Assembly (NCBI GenBank): GCA_001600415.1
Contig: BCJX01000018.1
Coordinates: forward strand, 581,856 to 639,095
DNA length: 57,240 bases
From: Pascua guehoae
Taxonomy: Eukaryota; Basidiomycota; Tremellomycetes; Trichosporonales; Trichosporonaceae
Reading direction: 5' to 3'
Shown: positions 1-12,145 of the stretch, one piece after another
How the letters are laid out: each line of letters starts with the position of its first letter
Numbering within the stretch: position 1 is the stretch's first letter
The notes under the pieces: model-generated
What the model was told of the DNA's origin: nothing
Databases searched by the model: none
What the model saw: only the letters and a program-made list of their open reading frames with translations
Made by a program: the position numbers and the translations under genes

Positions 1-54
1 CCCCCCCTTTCGTTTCCGCATCGACAATACTCTGGACCCCCAACAGCGACGCAG

Positions 55-3000
55 GAGTTTACCGACGACCTCGGGGCGCCCGCCACGCTGCCCGAGATGG
101 GCAACGGGGGCGAGGAGAGCAAGTTGAAGGTCCTGATGGGGCTGCTCAAGCGGTGCGTATGGCGGGGCAGTGTGGACGTGGTGGACGTAGCTGCGACGTT
201 GGGCGGGTCGGCTAGCCTCTGGTTCTGTTTACAGACTTGCTCTGAGCCCTTGGCACACCGGGGGACATACCACTGGGGTCATACCACCGGGGGACACACC
301 GCCGTGGGACGGGCTGTATTGGGAGTTCGAGGTAGTTGAAGACGGCACCAGCGTCTCCGTTCCTTCGGAGCCTGCAACCTGCCTACATGCCATCTGCCTA
401 CGTGCCCGCTAGCTCGTCCTCGCAACCCCGAGCTCTTGAACTCCGTTGAAGCCTTCCACTGACAACAGACTCGTCGGCGTAAAGGACGTGGCCAACCTCC
501 GCCTCTCGCTCCCGGCGTCCCTCCTCGAGCCCGTCCCCAACCTCGAGTACTGGCAGTACGCAGACCGCGCCGACATTTTTGCAGCGTGAGTGTCGATGTG
601 GTGGCCGGGTCGCGGCGGTGGAAGTGCGGGTAGGGAGAGGGGACGCTAGGCGGAACCGGGGTCCATCGTGGCGCCCACAACCCCGCCCTCCCTGCTACTG
701 CAAATTTCGCGTCGCGCTCTGCGCCGCCTTGTGTCAGCCACATACCACGCCGGCGTCCGCACGCTCGACGCCGCACTGGTGACGCGTCGCAAGCGGCGGC
801 GACGCTCATGTGAATTGCACGGCCTCGCACGTCGTCATCCGCACCCATGTGTCCAGCTAGCCTCCCAGATCACTAACCCGCAGCATTGGCGACTCGGACT
901 CTGACTTTGAGCGCATGCTCGCAGTCCTCCGCTTTTTGTTCTCCAAGGATCTCAAGTTTATCCGTACGCGCCTGGGCAAGACGTACAACTCGGTCCTTGG
1001 TGAGTGTCCAGTTTTGGTGTTGGAGTCGTGGCCATGAGGGGCCGTCATGGGTTTACAAGGGTGCGGGCTTGTTTGCGCCACCCGTGCATGCTGTGTAACA
1101 ACCTGTCGGGCACGAGAACGTGTTGTTCATGAGCAAGCTCGATAGCCTCGACAGCAAGCGCGGAGCGCCTTTGGGGCATGCCTGCCAAATGACACTGGCG
1201 CGGCCTACTACTCAGCAGATCTGCATTCCTTCACCCAATACGGACCCGCTAACCCCAGGCGAGCACTTCCGCTGCTCGTGGCGCGTCCCGCCTTTGGTCA
1301 TTGACAAGAAGACGGGCGCCCCCATTGTCCGCACGCACGTGCACGTCCCACTACCCAACGAGCCGGCCTACGGCGGGCTGGGCGGCAGCGGCTGGTCCAC
1401 TCCGATCCTGCACCCGGAAAACGGCGGGAGAGCGGGCGGGAGCGAGGCGAGCTCGATCAAGTCGTCGTCGTCCAAGGTGGACACTGGCAAGCGCAAAAAG
1501 CTCGCGAGCAATCCCAGCACGGCGTCGTTTGACATGGCCGCCCTCCGCCAGGCCATCCCGGGCCCAGGAGAAGAGGTCCTCCCGCGTGATCCCGATGCGG
1601 GTGTCCACGACAGCGAAAAGGTCACTGTTGTGTTTTTGTGCGAGCAGACGAGCCACCACCCGCCTGTCTCCGCGGCGTACTATTACTGCCCCGAGCGCGG
1701 CATCGAGGCCGTCGGTGTCGACCATATTGTAGCGCGCGTGTCTTTCCCTTGTGAGTAGTACGGGCGGGCTTGGGCGTCGGTGTGACACTTGGCCCCAGTT
1801 CAACGCGCACCCGAGATACACTACGGCGTCGCGCGTCAAACATGCTAACACGACAGCGATCCGACTCGGACCGGGCGCACACAACAAGGGCATCTTTGTG
1901 CGCATTCTGCGCGACGGACCGGGCAAGGGCGAAGTGAGTTACGAGCGAACACTGGAACACCGCGCTGACACCACAGGAATACCAGATTACACACCCCGAG
2001 GCGCAGGTCAACGGCATCCTCAAGGGTGCATACTATGGCACGATGAGTGACCAGATTTCAGTCACTGTGCGCGGAGGCGATGCGCCGACGCGTCTGCGCG
2101 TGCTGCTCGACTACAAGGACGAGGTGAGGCGTGTGAAGTGTGGGCGCCGTGTCAGTACTGACCCCACAGTCGTGGATTGGAAAGCCGCGCTTCCTACTCG
2201 ACGGTGTCATTTTCCGGTACGACGCCGACGACGCCGAGGCCGAGACGTGGAAGAAGCCAAAGCAGGTGCCAAGTGACAAGGTCGTGGCGCATATTGAGGG
2301 CAACTGGATGAAGCAGATCCGATACCGGCTCAAGGGCGAGAAGGTGTGTAGGAGCGCGTGCGGGGGTCCCGTACAGGTGACCGACCTCGTATCTCGGGAT
2401 CCTCGATATCTTTGCAACTAACACACACAGGAGTGGAAGACGCTGCTCGACATGGACGAGCTGGCCCTCATCCCAAAGCTTGTGCGGCCCCTCGAGGAAC
2501 AGGACGACAAGGAGTCTCGAAAGATGTGGGAGCCCGTCACGTCCAACCTCTTGGCCAAGAACTGGGGCGAGGCGACGCGCCAAAAGCAGGTCATTGAGCA
2601 GCGTCAGCGCGAGATTGCCGCCAAGAGAAAGGCGGAGGGAGAAGAGTGAGTAGGGTCTGTCATGTTTTGTGGTTGAGGTGCGGAGCACCACGATTCGGCC
2701 CGATCGTTGTTTACCCGTGTGGTTGGGGCTGGCACTGGTCTCACACATTGGTGCCCGTTGTCGTGTCGCACGTTTCATGTTTGTGTCTGGTGTTGTGTGA
2801 GATGCTCGTTGCTAGGCTGGTGTCTGGGTGTCTCGTCATGTCTCCCGTGGACGGGCACGCAGCTCCCGACATAGTGCCACGTGCCAGCCTTGATCGAATC
2901 GGTCGAGGCCGTCGAGCGAGGCCAGCGAGCAGTTGGCAGAGCGCTAGCGACCGAGCGAATAAGAGTCGTGCAGTCGTGTGGCATCGGTGTCCTGCAGGTG

Positions 3001-3382
3001 CACGAGAGGTGTCCACTACGTGGCCTGCCGTCACTTGGATGCGGGTGTTGATCCAATCCGTCGGTCCGGACTGTGTCCTCCGCGCTTCCATTATCCAACA
3101 AGTGCGGGTCGCACCGCGGGCGGGCCGCATGCCGTTGCCGTTTGTGGTGTTGTGCTAGTTGTGGCCATTTTTTTTTTTTCGTCGCCAAGGAGAGACGCGT
3201 CCTCGTAGCCGCGCCCTCGCACCCGCGCGTAGCCTCTTTTCTTCCGTCGTCGTGTGGCTAACCCATCCAGGCACCAACCCTGCTACTTTGAAGGCGACTA
3301 TGGAGACGGCCGGCCCACACTGACCGCTGCCGGACGCGCCGTTGTCGATGCAGAGATTGAGCGCGCGCGGTCTATCGCGTGA
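55..3382 (+). CDS. Oxysterol-binding-protein-related lipid transfer protein (5' incomplete)
   Basis: ORP/Osh family proteins move sterols or phosphatidylserine/PI4P between membranes. I join nine exons: 55-152, 469-585, 884-999, 1259-1750, 1857-1933, 1977-2123, 2170-2343, 2431-2645, 3271-3382. All phases agree and give 515 codons before TGA. The family hallmark EQTSHHPPVSA is in exon 4. It is followed by GPGAHNKGIFVRI, ITHPEAQVNGIL, an SWIGKPRFLLDG segment and the C-terminal W/R-rich tail ending RPTLTAAGRAVV. No PH or ankyrin domain is visible, so it resembles the short Osh4-7 class. The true start is not visible: position 55 follows a plausible acceptor (GCAG), and the in-frame Met at 97 is an alternative. 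The last intron (2646-3270, 625 nt) is unusually long. Family assignment is firm; ligand and sub-class are not determined. Confidence 0.9.
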
Positions 3383-6028
3383 GCGAACAAGTAGTCGCGT
3401 AGTGCAGGAGTGCCATCTGCGCTGTGTGCGCCGAGTGCGCGCTAGGACGCGTCTGCGCGTGTGCTCGCGCGTGTGCTCGCGCGTGTGCTCGCGCGTGTGG
3501 CGCGTACTCGGCAGCGCGTAGCGCGTCTTGTGTGGCGTCGAGTTTGTGGCTGTGGGTGTGTTGGTGGGTAGGCTGGAGTGGGCCAGCATGGATGGTTGCG
3601 GCATGGTGAAGCCAGCCGCAGCCAGGTGTACTGTAACTGTAGACGTTGGTGCATAGATGCGAACATTTGGTCTGCTTGCTCGTGGGCCTTTCGCTTGCTC
3701 ATGGGATGGTATGGTATGCCCTTGGGCCTGGGGACTACGACTTCGCTTTATGCATGTGCTGTATTCTGCGTGCTGCATCCTGCGTGCTGCACGCTGCATG
3801 CTGCAGCTGCACGTGCTGACGCCGATGATCAGTCAGTGCAAGCAAGAGCCTGCATCTATGCATGCATCCGGCACCGCACCGTCCATCAACCCATTGTCGC
3901 TGGCCGGCCATCCAGTGGGGATACACACAGGCCAAGTCACCCTACACCCTACAGCCTCCAACCTGCCCAATCCGTCGTCAACGTCAGCAACGTCACCAAA
4001 CGTCAGACTGCTCTTCTGGGACACACGACGGTCCCGCTCGTATTCAGCTAGTCTGGTACGCTAGTACACCAGCCAAGAGCAGCATTAGCATGCCTCCGAC
4101 TCCATCCTCCCTGCTCGGTGTGCTGTTTGGTGTGGTCGTCAGTGGCGTCCAGGATGGCCGACGGGCCGACGCCACGGCCGAATAAATGTGAGTCACTCTG
4201 AAACGTCAAGGCCGTCAAGGGTAGAACCTGGATTCCCGGGTGTCCAAACAGTCGGACATTGGACAATGGACCTGGACGTGGAGATGGACGTGGAGATGGA
4301 GATGGACATGGGAGTGGACATGGGACATGGGACATGGGATGCACATGTTCTCAGCATCCGAAGAGAAGAAATGAATTAATTCAGACGTACGCACGCATGC
4401 ACGCACGCAGCAGCACGCGGTACCTCCCTCAGACGCGTACCGGTAGGTAACGAACGGCCTTGCAGCATGCAGTGATTGCCCAACCGCGCATGCGGGGACG
4501 GTGGGAGAGTGCAAGGGGGACAGGGCCGCGCGTAACTGAGCCCGAGATGCCGACATCCAGGAAAATAAAAAACAATTTTCTGCCCTGGACTTTGTTGTAG
4601 CCCCAGCTGGGACGGTAGCCTAGCGCCATCACTGCTGCAATCGCGACAGACGAAAAAAAATCGCCCTTTACCCCGATCCCGGCGGCCCACGCTGCCAAAG
4701 GGCCACGGACCGGAACTAAATAACCCACAGCCCACGGCCCACAGCTCACGGTCCACGGCCTACGGCCCAAGGCCACAGGCACCACCCGCGGCCCACGGGG
4801 ACCGAGGCGAGGGAGGCCACAGGCGCCTGCCTCGTGCGCATGCCGGCGCTGCCGTAGTGCCAGACGGCTGGACAAGGGCATGGCGGGGGGCGGACAGGGT
4901 TGGCGACTGGACGACTTTGAGACCTGGCGTCCATCGTGCCGGCTCGACGCCACGGACGCCACTGTGCGTCGCTCGCTGCGTTTTGGGTTGCCTCTATGAG
5001 CAATGTCAGATGCCAGCATGCTGCACCAAAGGGTAAACAGCAACGAGAATACGGGTGGCGGGACCGGGCGCGTAGAGGTCAGGTTGCAGGTCGGGTCAGG
5101 CGAGCCAGCGTCTCTGTGTGTAGCTGCGTGTAGCGTATAGTGCCCACCATACTCTTGGATGGATGCCAGATGCGGTTCCTTGGTTTGTGCAAGATGCACG
5201 CTGTTTATGTCGGGTTTGGTAATTCAGACCCAGACCCGCCCGGGGGTACCAGAGACACAGGGCGGGCGGGGCACCCCAACACGTCTGCAGGCCTCATTCC
5301 TGGCCTACTGTACCTCCGTTCCCCCTCGCCCTCGGCATGAGTGTTTGGGGGTTGCACAAGGGCCATCCAGGTGGGGTCCATCCATGCTACACTAGAGGAT
5401 GCGTGCTAGCACACTGCGGGAGAGCTCGAGCGAGCTAACGCCCAAAGGATCCACAGTTGGGGACGACGGGAGGGCAGACTTGCTGTACGCGGTAGATGCA
5501 CACAGGGACGAGGCGTCGTGTATGCATGTACATGAGTCTACGAGGGTGTCGGAAGGCGTACGCACACAGGAACAAGAGCATGGCCAGATCGAACAGAGGA
5601 GAGAGAAAGAATGGGTGGTGTAGATTTGACGGGGGTACGGGGGTAGGGTAAACAAGCGCAAGCGCACCCAGTAGAGGACGCAGGCAGGTGGCACCCAGGG
5701 CAGGCAAAGAGGCAGTCAGTCACGTCGGTCATTGTCCATCTTCCATCTCCATCTCTTTTGTCCTCGTCGTCCTCCATCTCCCCTCCTCCCCTCCCCTCCT
5801 TACTCCCTACTCCTTACTCCCCTCGCCACATCCTCGACCCCGCTCGGTCTCCTCTCCATCCCATCGACCACCACCCTCCTTTCACCACCCCCCGCCCCCT
5901 TTCCTCCTCCGACCCCACTTCTTCCCCGCCCTTCGCCGGCACCACACGACACCACCCGGTCCGCGGGACCGACCCCCCGCGAGACCTGCGCGCCGCCCAA
6001 CCCTTTTCCCTTGTCACCGACCCCGCCC

Positions 6029-6111
<83 letters not shown>

Positions 6112-6121
6112 ACTCGTCACG
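3383..6121. other. Gene-free stretch with simple repeats
   Basis: I see no convincing coding sequence, tRNA or mobile element here. It holds low-complexity blocks: a GCGCGTGTGCTC repeat (about 3454-3500), a TGC/GCTGCA-rich block (3765-3816), a GACATGG/GAGATGG repeat (4265-4340) and a CCCACGGCC repeat (4725-4800). From about 5760 it becomes strongly C/T-rich, as expected for the promoter and 5' UTR of the next gene. It ends with the long C run at 6030-6110. Confidence 0.6.
6030..6110 (+). repeat. 81-nt uninterrupted C homopolymer
   Basis: The sequence shows C at every position from 6030 to 6110, ending 11 nt before the probable start codon of the downstream gene. The exact length may be an assembly or base-calling estimate. 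It belongs to a set of C runs lying on the sense strand of non-coding gene parts in this window (10264-10278, 25397-25424, 45322-45338, and a G run around the N gap at 35533-35582 in a minus-strand intron). Confidence 0.9.
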
Positions 6122-8743
6122 ATGCCGACGGACCCGCGCCGGGCGCACGACCGCCTGTCGGTCTCGCCGCGGCCGCCGCGCAACGCGCCCCTCCCCATCT
6201 CACCATTTATGCCGTCGCGCGAATCCGACGTGCGGACCCCTTCGCCTGCCGTCTCCAAGGACGACACGTTTGGGCCGCATACGCCCATTATCCCCGAAGG
6301 CGAGAGTATCCCGGGCGCGTCGGGCGGCCTGCATGGATTAGGAATGGGCATTCAGCCGTCGCCAGACGCATCGCCGGAGCCGTCGCCGCTGCCGCTGAGC
6401 CCGCTCAGCGTCGAGCTCGAGCTGAAACCGTTACCCCCCGTCCCCGTGTCGGGGCTCAGCTCGGGCATGGCGACGAGCGGGTCTCAACGCCCAGACTCAC
6501 CAGACGACTCGTTTTCCGTCTACTCGTACTCGCACTATTCTCAGCAGACACACCAGACTCACAATACGGCCCACTCGTACCTGACGCACCAGACGAGCCA
6601 TGGCAGGGGCAACCGCTCGTCGTGGCGCTACGAATCGTCGTCTGCCGCCGCCATTGCCACTGCGCGCAGGGGGAGGGTCAGCGCACACCCGCCGCTGCCA
6701 GACAGGCCGTATGCGCCACCACCCTTTCCGAACCCGGCATCAGGCGGCGACCCACCAGGTTACCAAGAGCACGAGCACGAGCACCACTCGAGTCGCCACG
6801 CACAACCCTCGGCGCGCGCCTTGTCTCCTGGAACAGCGACAACCCTCCTCGCCGAGGCGGCCACGCACCGCATGTCCACCCCGGCGCCGCTCAGCAGACC
6901 CCGCACACCCGATAGCACCGGCGCCGGCCCCACCGGAGGGGGGTTACGGCCCGAGACACCTCTGGCCATTCACTCTCGTTCCAGTGCAGCGTCTACCCCC
7001 AGCTCCATCTGGGCACCCACGGCCCGCAGCTCGGTCGGGTCAGCCGCCGCTTCGCTGGCCCGTGCGCGCACAATGTCACCAGAAACGGAAAACACGCGCT
7101 CTCGCCCTGCACACCACCCGCCATTAGCAGTCGACACATCGATGCAACAAACACAACAACACCCACACCGCACCAGCGCCGACATGTTAGGCTCCGCCGC
7201 ACCCCGCTTTGCATTCCTCCAGGAAGACCCCGTGCGGTCGTTAACTCCGGCATCACTCCTCGGCGTCGGCGTGTCGTCGTACTCTGGCAGCGGGGATGCA
7301 CGGCGCAAGAGTGCACCGACGGGCGAGACCATTACGCGTGCCGCCAAACACCTGTCGGCACCCAGCCCGTCGGCGCTGTCGGCGCCAGGACCCGTGTCCC
7401 CCGGCGACAGCGAGCCTGGGTCGCGCTACGGCCCGTTTGCCGGTGGGCCCGCCGTCGCGTGGGGTCGCCGCGATAGCGCGCGGTCCATCAAGAGTGGCAA
7501 GAGCAGCCGCTCGGGGTCGCGGTCCCGCAAGGCCCGCTCGGGACGGCACAGTAAAGGCATGCCCCCGCTCCCGAGCGACCTGGGCCATGGCGATGACGAG
7601 GACGAAGTCGACCTCCGCGTCCTTGTCCGCCGCGCCGCCGTCCTGGAACGGCTGCTGCGGGCAGGGAAACGCGCGTCAAACTTTGCAGGCCAGCCACAAA
7701 AGCTCAACCGATGGAGCAATCTCAGTGCGTCGACACGGACGTCGGGCCCTGCCAGCCGCCGCACGAGCGCCCGCGGGGGGTTTACTGGCACCGAGCAGCG
7801 GCTGTTTAGCGAAAAGGGCGGTGGCAGCGGTGCCGGCGCCGGCGTCACCACTGGCCGCGAGGGGAGTTATACGCCGTCGCCGCCATCGGCGCACGGCGAG
7901 TCGGGAGGCTCGTACCACCGCTCCAACCACAGCGTCGGCAGCAGTGTCCGTCGCGGCATGCGGTGGTTGCGTGGCCGGCCGTTTGGCCAACTAGGCAGCG
8001 ACGATGGCGAGGTCGATGGCGACGAAGACAGGTACGACCAGTATGCTCGCGACCGCCGGCATCGCGACGGTGACAGCGAAAACTATGTCGATCTCGCAGA
8101 CTCGCCAGCCGATGCGAGCTTTGAGTCGCGCGGATCAGGCGCGCTCACCCCACCGCGTCGCGCGTTTAGCACGTCGTTTTCCCGCTCCGAGCAGGCCCAT
8201 GCCGCCGCCACTCTGGCCGCAGCAGAGACCGAGAGCCAGCCGGGCGCGGGTACGGGCGTCATTGTCTTTCCCGAACTCGCCAACCCGCCCACATTCGAGC
8301 CCCTCCGCCACAACGGCGACCTGTGTGCCCAGTCGTGTCTACCGCCGTCCATGGCCGTCCCCCACCACCCGTTACCCGTCCCGCCCGCCGCGTCGCACGC
8401 GTCCCTCTCGGACCGCAGCCGCAGCATCCATTCGCTCCGCGCACCCAAACACGCTGGCGGATACGACGAAAAAGCAGGCGAAAAGGGATACAGCCAGGCG
8501 GGACACATGCACACGGCCTACTCGACGGGTCCTGGGTCGGGCAACGGCGGTACAGTCCTCATGGGAGACGTGCCCGTGTGCTCGGAGCACATCCAGCCGC
8601 GCAACGCGAGGACGATCAAGATGATCATTGTCGTCGTGTGTGTCATTGGCATCATCCTCATTGTCGGCCTCTTGGCGGGTCTCTTGACCAAGCGCGATCA
8701 CCAGCAGGCCCGGAGGAGTCTGGAGCGGTTGGGGTTGATTTAG
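6122..8743 (+). CDS. Ser/Pro-rich single-pass membrane protein, unrecognised
   Basis: A single exon of 873 codons before TAG. I chose the ATG at 6122 because the open frame further upstream would translate the C homopolymer as polyproline. The first ~560 residues are low-complexity Ser/Pro/Thr/Ala with many SP/TP motifs, which suggests a disordered, phosphorylated region. A better-ordered patch (about residues 490-530) contains EDEVDLRVLVRRAAVLERLL. The only membrane segment is near the C-terminus (about residues 834-856, MIIVVVCVIGIILIVGLLAG). It is preceded by CSEHIQPRNARTIK and followed by a 17-residue basic tail. No N-terminal signal peptide is seen, so the long part may face the cytosol (tail-anchored-like). 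I do not recognise a family and infer no function. Confidence 0.75.
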   Translation: MPTDPRRAHDRLSVSPRPPRNAPLPISPFMPSRESDVRTPSPAVSKDDTFGPHTPIIPEGESIPGASGGLHGLGMGIQPSPDASPEPSPLPLSPLSVELELKPLPPVPVSGLSSGMATSGSQRPDSPDDSFSVYSYSHYSQQTHQTHNTAHSYLTHQTSHGRGNRSSWRYESSSAAAIATARRGRVSAHPPLPDRPYAPPPFPNPASGGDPPGYQEHEHEHHSSRHAQPSARALSPGTATTLLAEAATHRMSTPAPLSRPRTPDSTGAGPTGGGLRPETPLAIHSRSSAASTPSSIWAPTARSSVGSAAASLARARTMSPETENTRSRPAHHPPLAVDTSMQQTQQHPHRTSADMLGSAAPRFAFLQEDPVRSLTPASLLGVGVSSYSGSGDARRKSAPTGETITRAAKHLSAPSPSALSAPGPVSPGDSEPGSRYGPFAGGPAVAWGRRDSARSIKSGKSSRSGSRSRKARSGRHSKGMPPLPSDLGHGDDEDEVDLRVLVRRAAVLERLLRAGKRASNFAGQPQKLNRWSNLSASTRTSGPASRRTSARGGFTGTEQRLFSEKGGGSGAGAGVTTGREGSYTPSPPSAHGESGGSYHRSNHSVGSSVRRGMRWLRGRPFGQLGSDDGEVDGDEDRYDQYARDRRHRDGDSENYVDLADSPADASFESRGSGALTPPRRAFSTSFSRSEQAHAAATLAAAETESQPGAGTGVIVFPELANPPTFEPLRHNGDLCAQSCLPPSMAVPHHPLPVPPAASHASLSDRSRSIHSLRAPKHAGGYDEKAGEKGYSQAGHMHTAYSTGPGSGNGGTVLMGDVPVCSEHIQPRNARTIKMIIVVVCVIGIILIVGLLAGLLTKRDHQQARRSLERLGLI

Positions 8744-10100
8744 ACGAGACGTCCGAGGCCGTAGGCCGAGGCGTCGAGGGGACGTTCAAGGCCCGAGGCC
8801 GAGATCGACGGAGTCGTCGGCTTTCCTCTGCCTCGGCGCAACTTCCAGCCTCGTGCGATCTACCACCTCTGATCTACCGCCTCTGATCTACCATCTCCGA
8901 TCTACCATCCCCGATCTGGCCACAGCATCACGCCAACCATGTCGCCCCCGCCCATCCTTGCTGCCCGCATCTCGGACGCTTCTCGCACGTTCCCCGCGCC
9001 GCCGAACCCCCGCACCCCACCCCACTGCATTTCCTCTTTCGGACTCTGGCAATCACCGCGGCCGTTTACGCGTGTACAATAGCACCTAGACATCGTGTTC
9101 TGTTATACTATCTTTGGGATCCAGTATCATCTAGCCCCATCCAATCCCTCATTCCACACAACCCACCCCCTACCCCTACCCCCCGTCGCCGGCGTCGGTG
9201 GGCTAGCCACCGGTGCCGGCAGGGCCCGCACCAACCAACCCACACTACAGTACCTTTACCACTCCCACTTTGTCCTCACTTTTTTTCCCGGGCCAGGGGT
9301 ACCCGCTCGGGCGGGATGTACTAGCTAGAGGCACGTCCGGCCGGACTATGCATCGTGTCATTTATTAGCTAAGCTAGGTGATGGTATTGTGCCGTGGATC
9401 ATTGGCTAGGCGCAGCGGCATATGTGCACTTGGAGGCGTGCAGATTGTGCAACGTGTAGGGGCTGTGGGCGCCACAATGGATCCACAATGGATCCGAGTG
9501 GTGCACTGTGCCACATCCGGGGACGCTGGGATGTTGTGATGCTGTTGTGGAGTGGTGCAGTTGTGCAGATGCATGCAGTGGTGCAGTGGCGCAGTGATAT
9601 GATGCAGTGATACAATAATGTCGACCCCTACAGCCCAGCTACACCCCACCTGCATTGTTGACACGCCGACTCGACAGCATGACAAAGCATGCCAGCGACA
9701 GTCAGGTTGAGCCCACCTGCACCAGACCCAAAGTGTCCCAGACACCGCGACGCCATGGGCCCACCCACTCCCCCCTCCCCCTCGATGTTCTCGAACACGC
9801 ATGCCATTCTCCAACCTTCCCGGCGACGTCAACCTGCCCATCCGAGTCATCATGCTCGTGTTTACGCATCCTCTTCTTTATCCACACTTTCGGTGGTGGC
9901 ACGTTCCAGGAACATCCGCAACCTACCATCTGCTTCCGCCGATCACGTGATAGCCATTTGCCACCCAACACCACCACCCCACTGCAGCCAGCTGGGATCG
10001 GCGGACATGTCGCGACGGGGGTTTCTAACCCTTCGAACTCGTGCCGTCAGATGTTCGCATCGTTCGTTTACTCATAAGACGAAGCAGACGGACACGCACA
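8744..10100. other. Intergenic region, promoter of next gene at its right end
   Basis: No gene is visible. It contains a short GATCTACC-based tandem repeat (8857-8918) just after the previous stop, a GTGGTGCAG-type repeat (about 9540-9612), and C-rich sequence. The palindrome GATCACGTGA (9941-9950) lies 150 nt before the next start codon. Confidence 0.55.
9941..9950. promoter_or_regulatory. E-box palindrome GATCACGTGA
   Basis: The sequence CGATCACGTGA contains the bHLH-type core CACGTG. It lies about 150 nt upstream of the NFKBIL1-like start codon. The same CCGATCACGTGA string recurs in the RPT4/TRM2 divergent promoter (14601-14610). Binding by a Cbf1/USF-like bHLH factor is inferred from the motif only. 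Confidence 0.4.
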
Positions 10101-11506
10101 ATGCCGTCAGACTACGATATCCCGCGGCCTAAGAAGATCAAGTTGTGAGTAGCCTGGGTGGTGGTGGTGGTGTTGGTGCGTTGCCAGTCATGTGCTCCAC
10201 ACCGGCATGTCAACACTACCAACCCCGACCCACCATGTCCAACCCCCCCGGACCCCGCTTTGACCCCCCCCCCCCCCCACCCGGACCCCGCTAACGACGC
10301 AGGAAAGAAACCAAGCCCGAAACGGCCCACCGGATCTACCGCCGCGAACAAAAGCGGCTCGCCAAGGAAGCCCGCCGGATCGCACGCGCCAACGCCAACG
10401 CCATGGGAAGCACCGAGGGAGCGGGCGCGAGTGCGCCCTCGAACGCGACACACGGCCCACCACACGACTTTACATTCGGCACCCACAACGTTCCATTCGG
10501 ATTCCCCCCCTTCCGCGCCGCACCACACGCGCCCCGGGATCGGCACAGGGACCGTGCCGAATCACTCACGCCGCCGCGATACGGCCCCCGCGCGGGGCTA
10601 GACCCACGAACCGCCGACGAGCCCGACCCCGCAGACGACATTCGCGAGCGCCTAGCCTACCTCGCCGCCGAGGAGGTGGGGCGGGACCCGTTCAGCGGCC
10701 TCGGCGCATTTGCGGGGTGGGGCATGGGCCAGCGCATCCCCGCACGGCACTGGGGCGCGCGTAATCCGCTCTTTGGGTTATTCGACCCGGTCGACCCGCT
10801 TGTGCCGCCCCGAAAACGCAAGCGCGACGCGGCGGCCGAGGTCGACCTGGACGGCGGGCCCGTCCCGCCCCTCGGCGAGATGAGTGGGGAAGAGTACGCC
10901 CAGTGGGTGCGCGACGGGATGTATCGCCGGCGCCACGCCGACGACCTCGCGGCGCAGGAACGTCTGCGTGCAGAATCCCGTAAGCGCGAAAGAGAACGCG
11001 AACGCGCAAGGGAGTACGCGGCCCGTGAGAATGCCGCGCGGATTCGGCGGCTCGAAAAACTGCTCGCAAAGGAGGCCGAGGCACGCAAGTCTGAAGTCGA
11101 CGCCGCGAGGCGGGCCGAGCGCGCCGCGTGGCGCCGCCGCGTCGCCGCCGTGGGGGCCAGCGACGACGTGGTCGCGATGCGTGTGGGGTTCGCCGACGTG
11201 CCCTGGCCCGTGTACGCGGCGCGCGGCGCGGATGTCTCTGTCGTCCTCAGTCTCGACGATCTGACCCTCGACGCCGTCCGGGACTTTCTGTACGCCCTCG
11301 CCGATGACGAGAGGGAGGAGGGCAAAGAGGGCGACACAATACGCAAGTCCCGCACAAAGGTCCTCCGTGACGCGATTCGCATCTTCCACCCGGACAGGTT
11401 TTACGGCCGCGTCCTCCCGCGCGTCCGGGACGAGGAGCGCGAGCTGGTGAAAGAGGGCGTAGAGCGGTGTAGTCGGCTCATTAACGAGTTGTTGGCGGAA
11501 AAGTAG
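10101..11506 (+). CDS. NF-kappa-B-inhibitor-like 1 (NFKBIL1)-type protein
   Basis: Two exons, 10101-10144 and 10303-11506, give 415 residues. The intron (158 nt) contains a 15-nt C run and ends GACGCAG. The N-terminus is basic (MPSDYDIPRPKKIKL). The middle is a long charged Arg/Glu/Ala helix (about residues 185-255), probably coiled coil. The C-terminus has RDAIRIFHPDRFYGRVLP followed by a helix with ERCSRLINELL. That HPD(R/K)F-plus-helix arrangement resembles the conserved C-terminal region of NFKBIL1-like proteins of fungi and animals, and superficially a J-domain HPD. No ankyrin repeats are visible, unlike animal NFKBIL1. Animal NFKBIL1 has been linked to nuclear roles including splicing; whether that holds here is unknown. 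A diverged J-protein is the main alternative. Confidence 0.6.
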
Positions 11507-12007
11507 CGGGGATGGACATGGAGTGGGCGGGGGCGCAAGTGCAGGACGAGCGAGGGGGCAGAGCGCAGAGTGCAGAGCGCAGAGAGCGCAGAGAACGCAA
11601 CGAGCGCAGAGAGCGCAACGAGCACAGAGAGCGCAGAGGACGACGAGCGCGAGCGCAAGCGCAAGACGACTAGCCGACGACGCGCCGCCGACATGGTAGC
11701 CGTACAATTGTAGACTTTGTAGAACTAGGCCATGTAGATGCCGCACACCACCACACGACACCACGCGCGCCCCGCAGCACCCTCCTGACCAGGTCTGCAC
11801 TTGCACGTCCTCGTCCGACGCGACTTGTGCGACTGACGCGCTACGTTCTCCAACCGATCTTTGCGGCACAGTACACTGGCAGCTGGCAGGATGAGATGAT
11901 CGAGGCTGGAAGATGCGGAAGTGTCGAGGCGCTCTGGCGGATGGTCTCGGCTCGAAGGGCTGGCGACGAGGGCGTGGCGGGTGTGCGTACGACTGGGCTG
12001 GAGGGAT

Positions 12008-12145
12008 GAGTTCCGGTTTCTGGTTTCTGGGTTGGGTTCTGGTTTCTGGTTTCTGGTTTCCGGTCTCTGCTTTCTGGTTTCTGGTTTCTGGTTTCTGGTT
12101 TCGCCTTTCCGGTTTCTGCTTTCTGCTTTCTGCTTTCTGGTTTAC
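12008..12145. repeat. TTTCTGG heptamer tandem array (degenerate)
   Basis: About 135 nt are built mainly of GGTTTCT/GGTTTCC/GCTTTCT units. It looks like a simple minisatellite. The heptamer is not the TTAGGG-type telomere unit expected in basidiomycetes. Confidence 0.7.

Noticed and set aside
4429..5199. 256-codon minus-strand frame
   Set aside because: Composition follows the CCCACGGCC repeat and shows no domains, splice-consistent neighbours or gene-like leader.
5732..6121. Upstream extension of the 6122 gene through the C run
   Set aside because: It would add about 130 residues dominated by polyproline from a homopolymer of uncertain length; pyrimidine-rich leader is the simpler reading.
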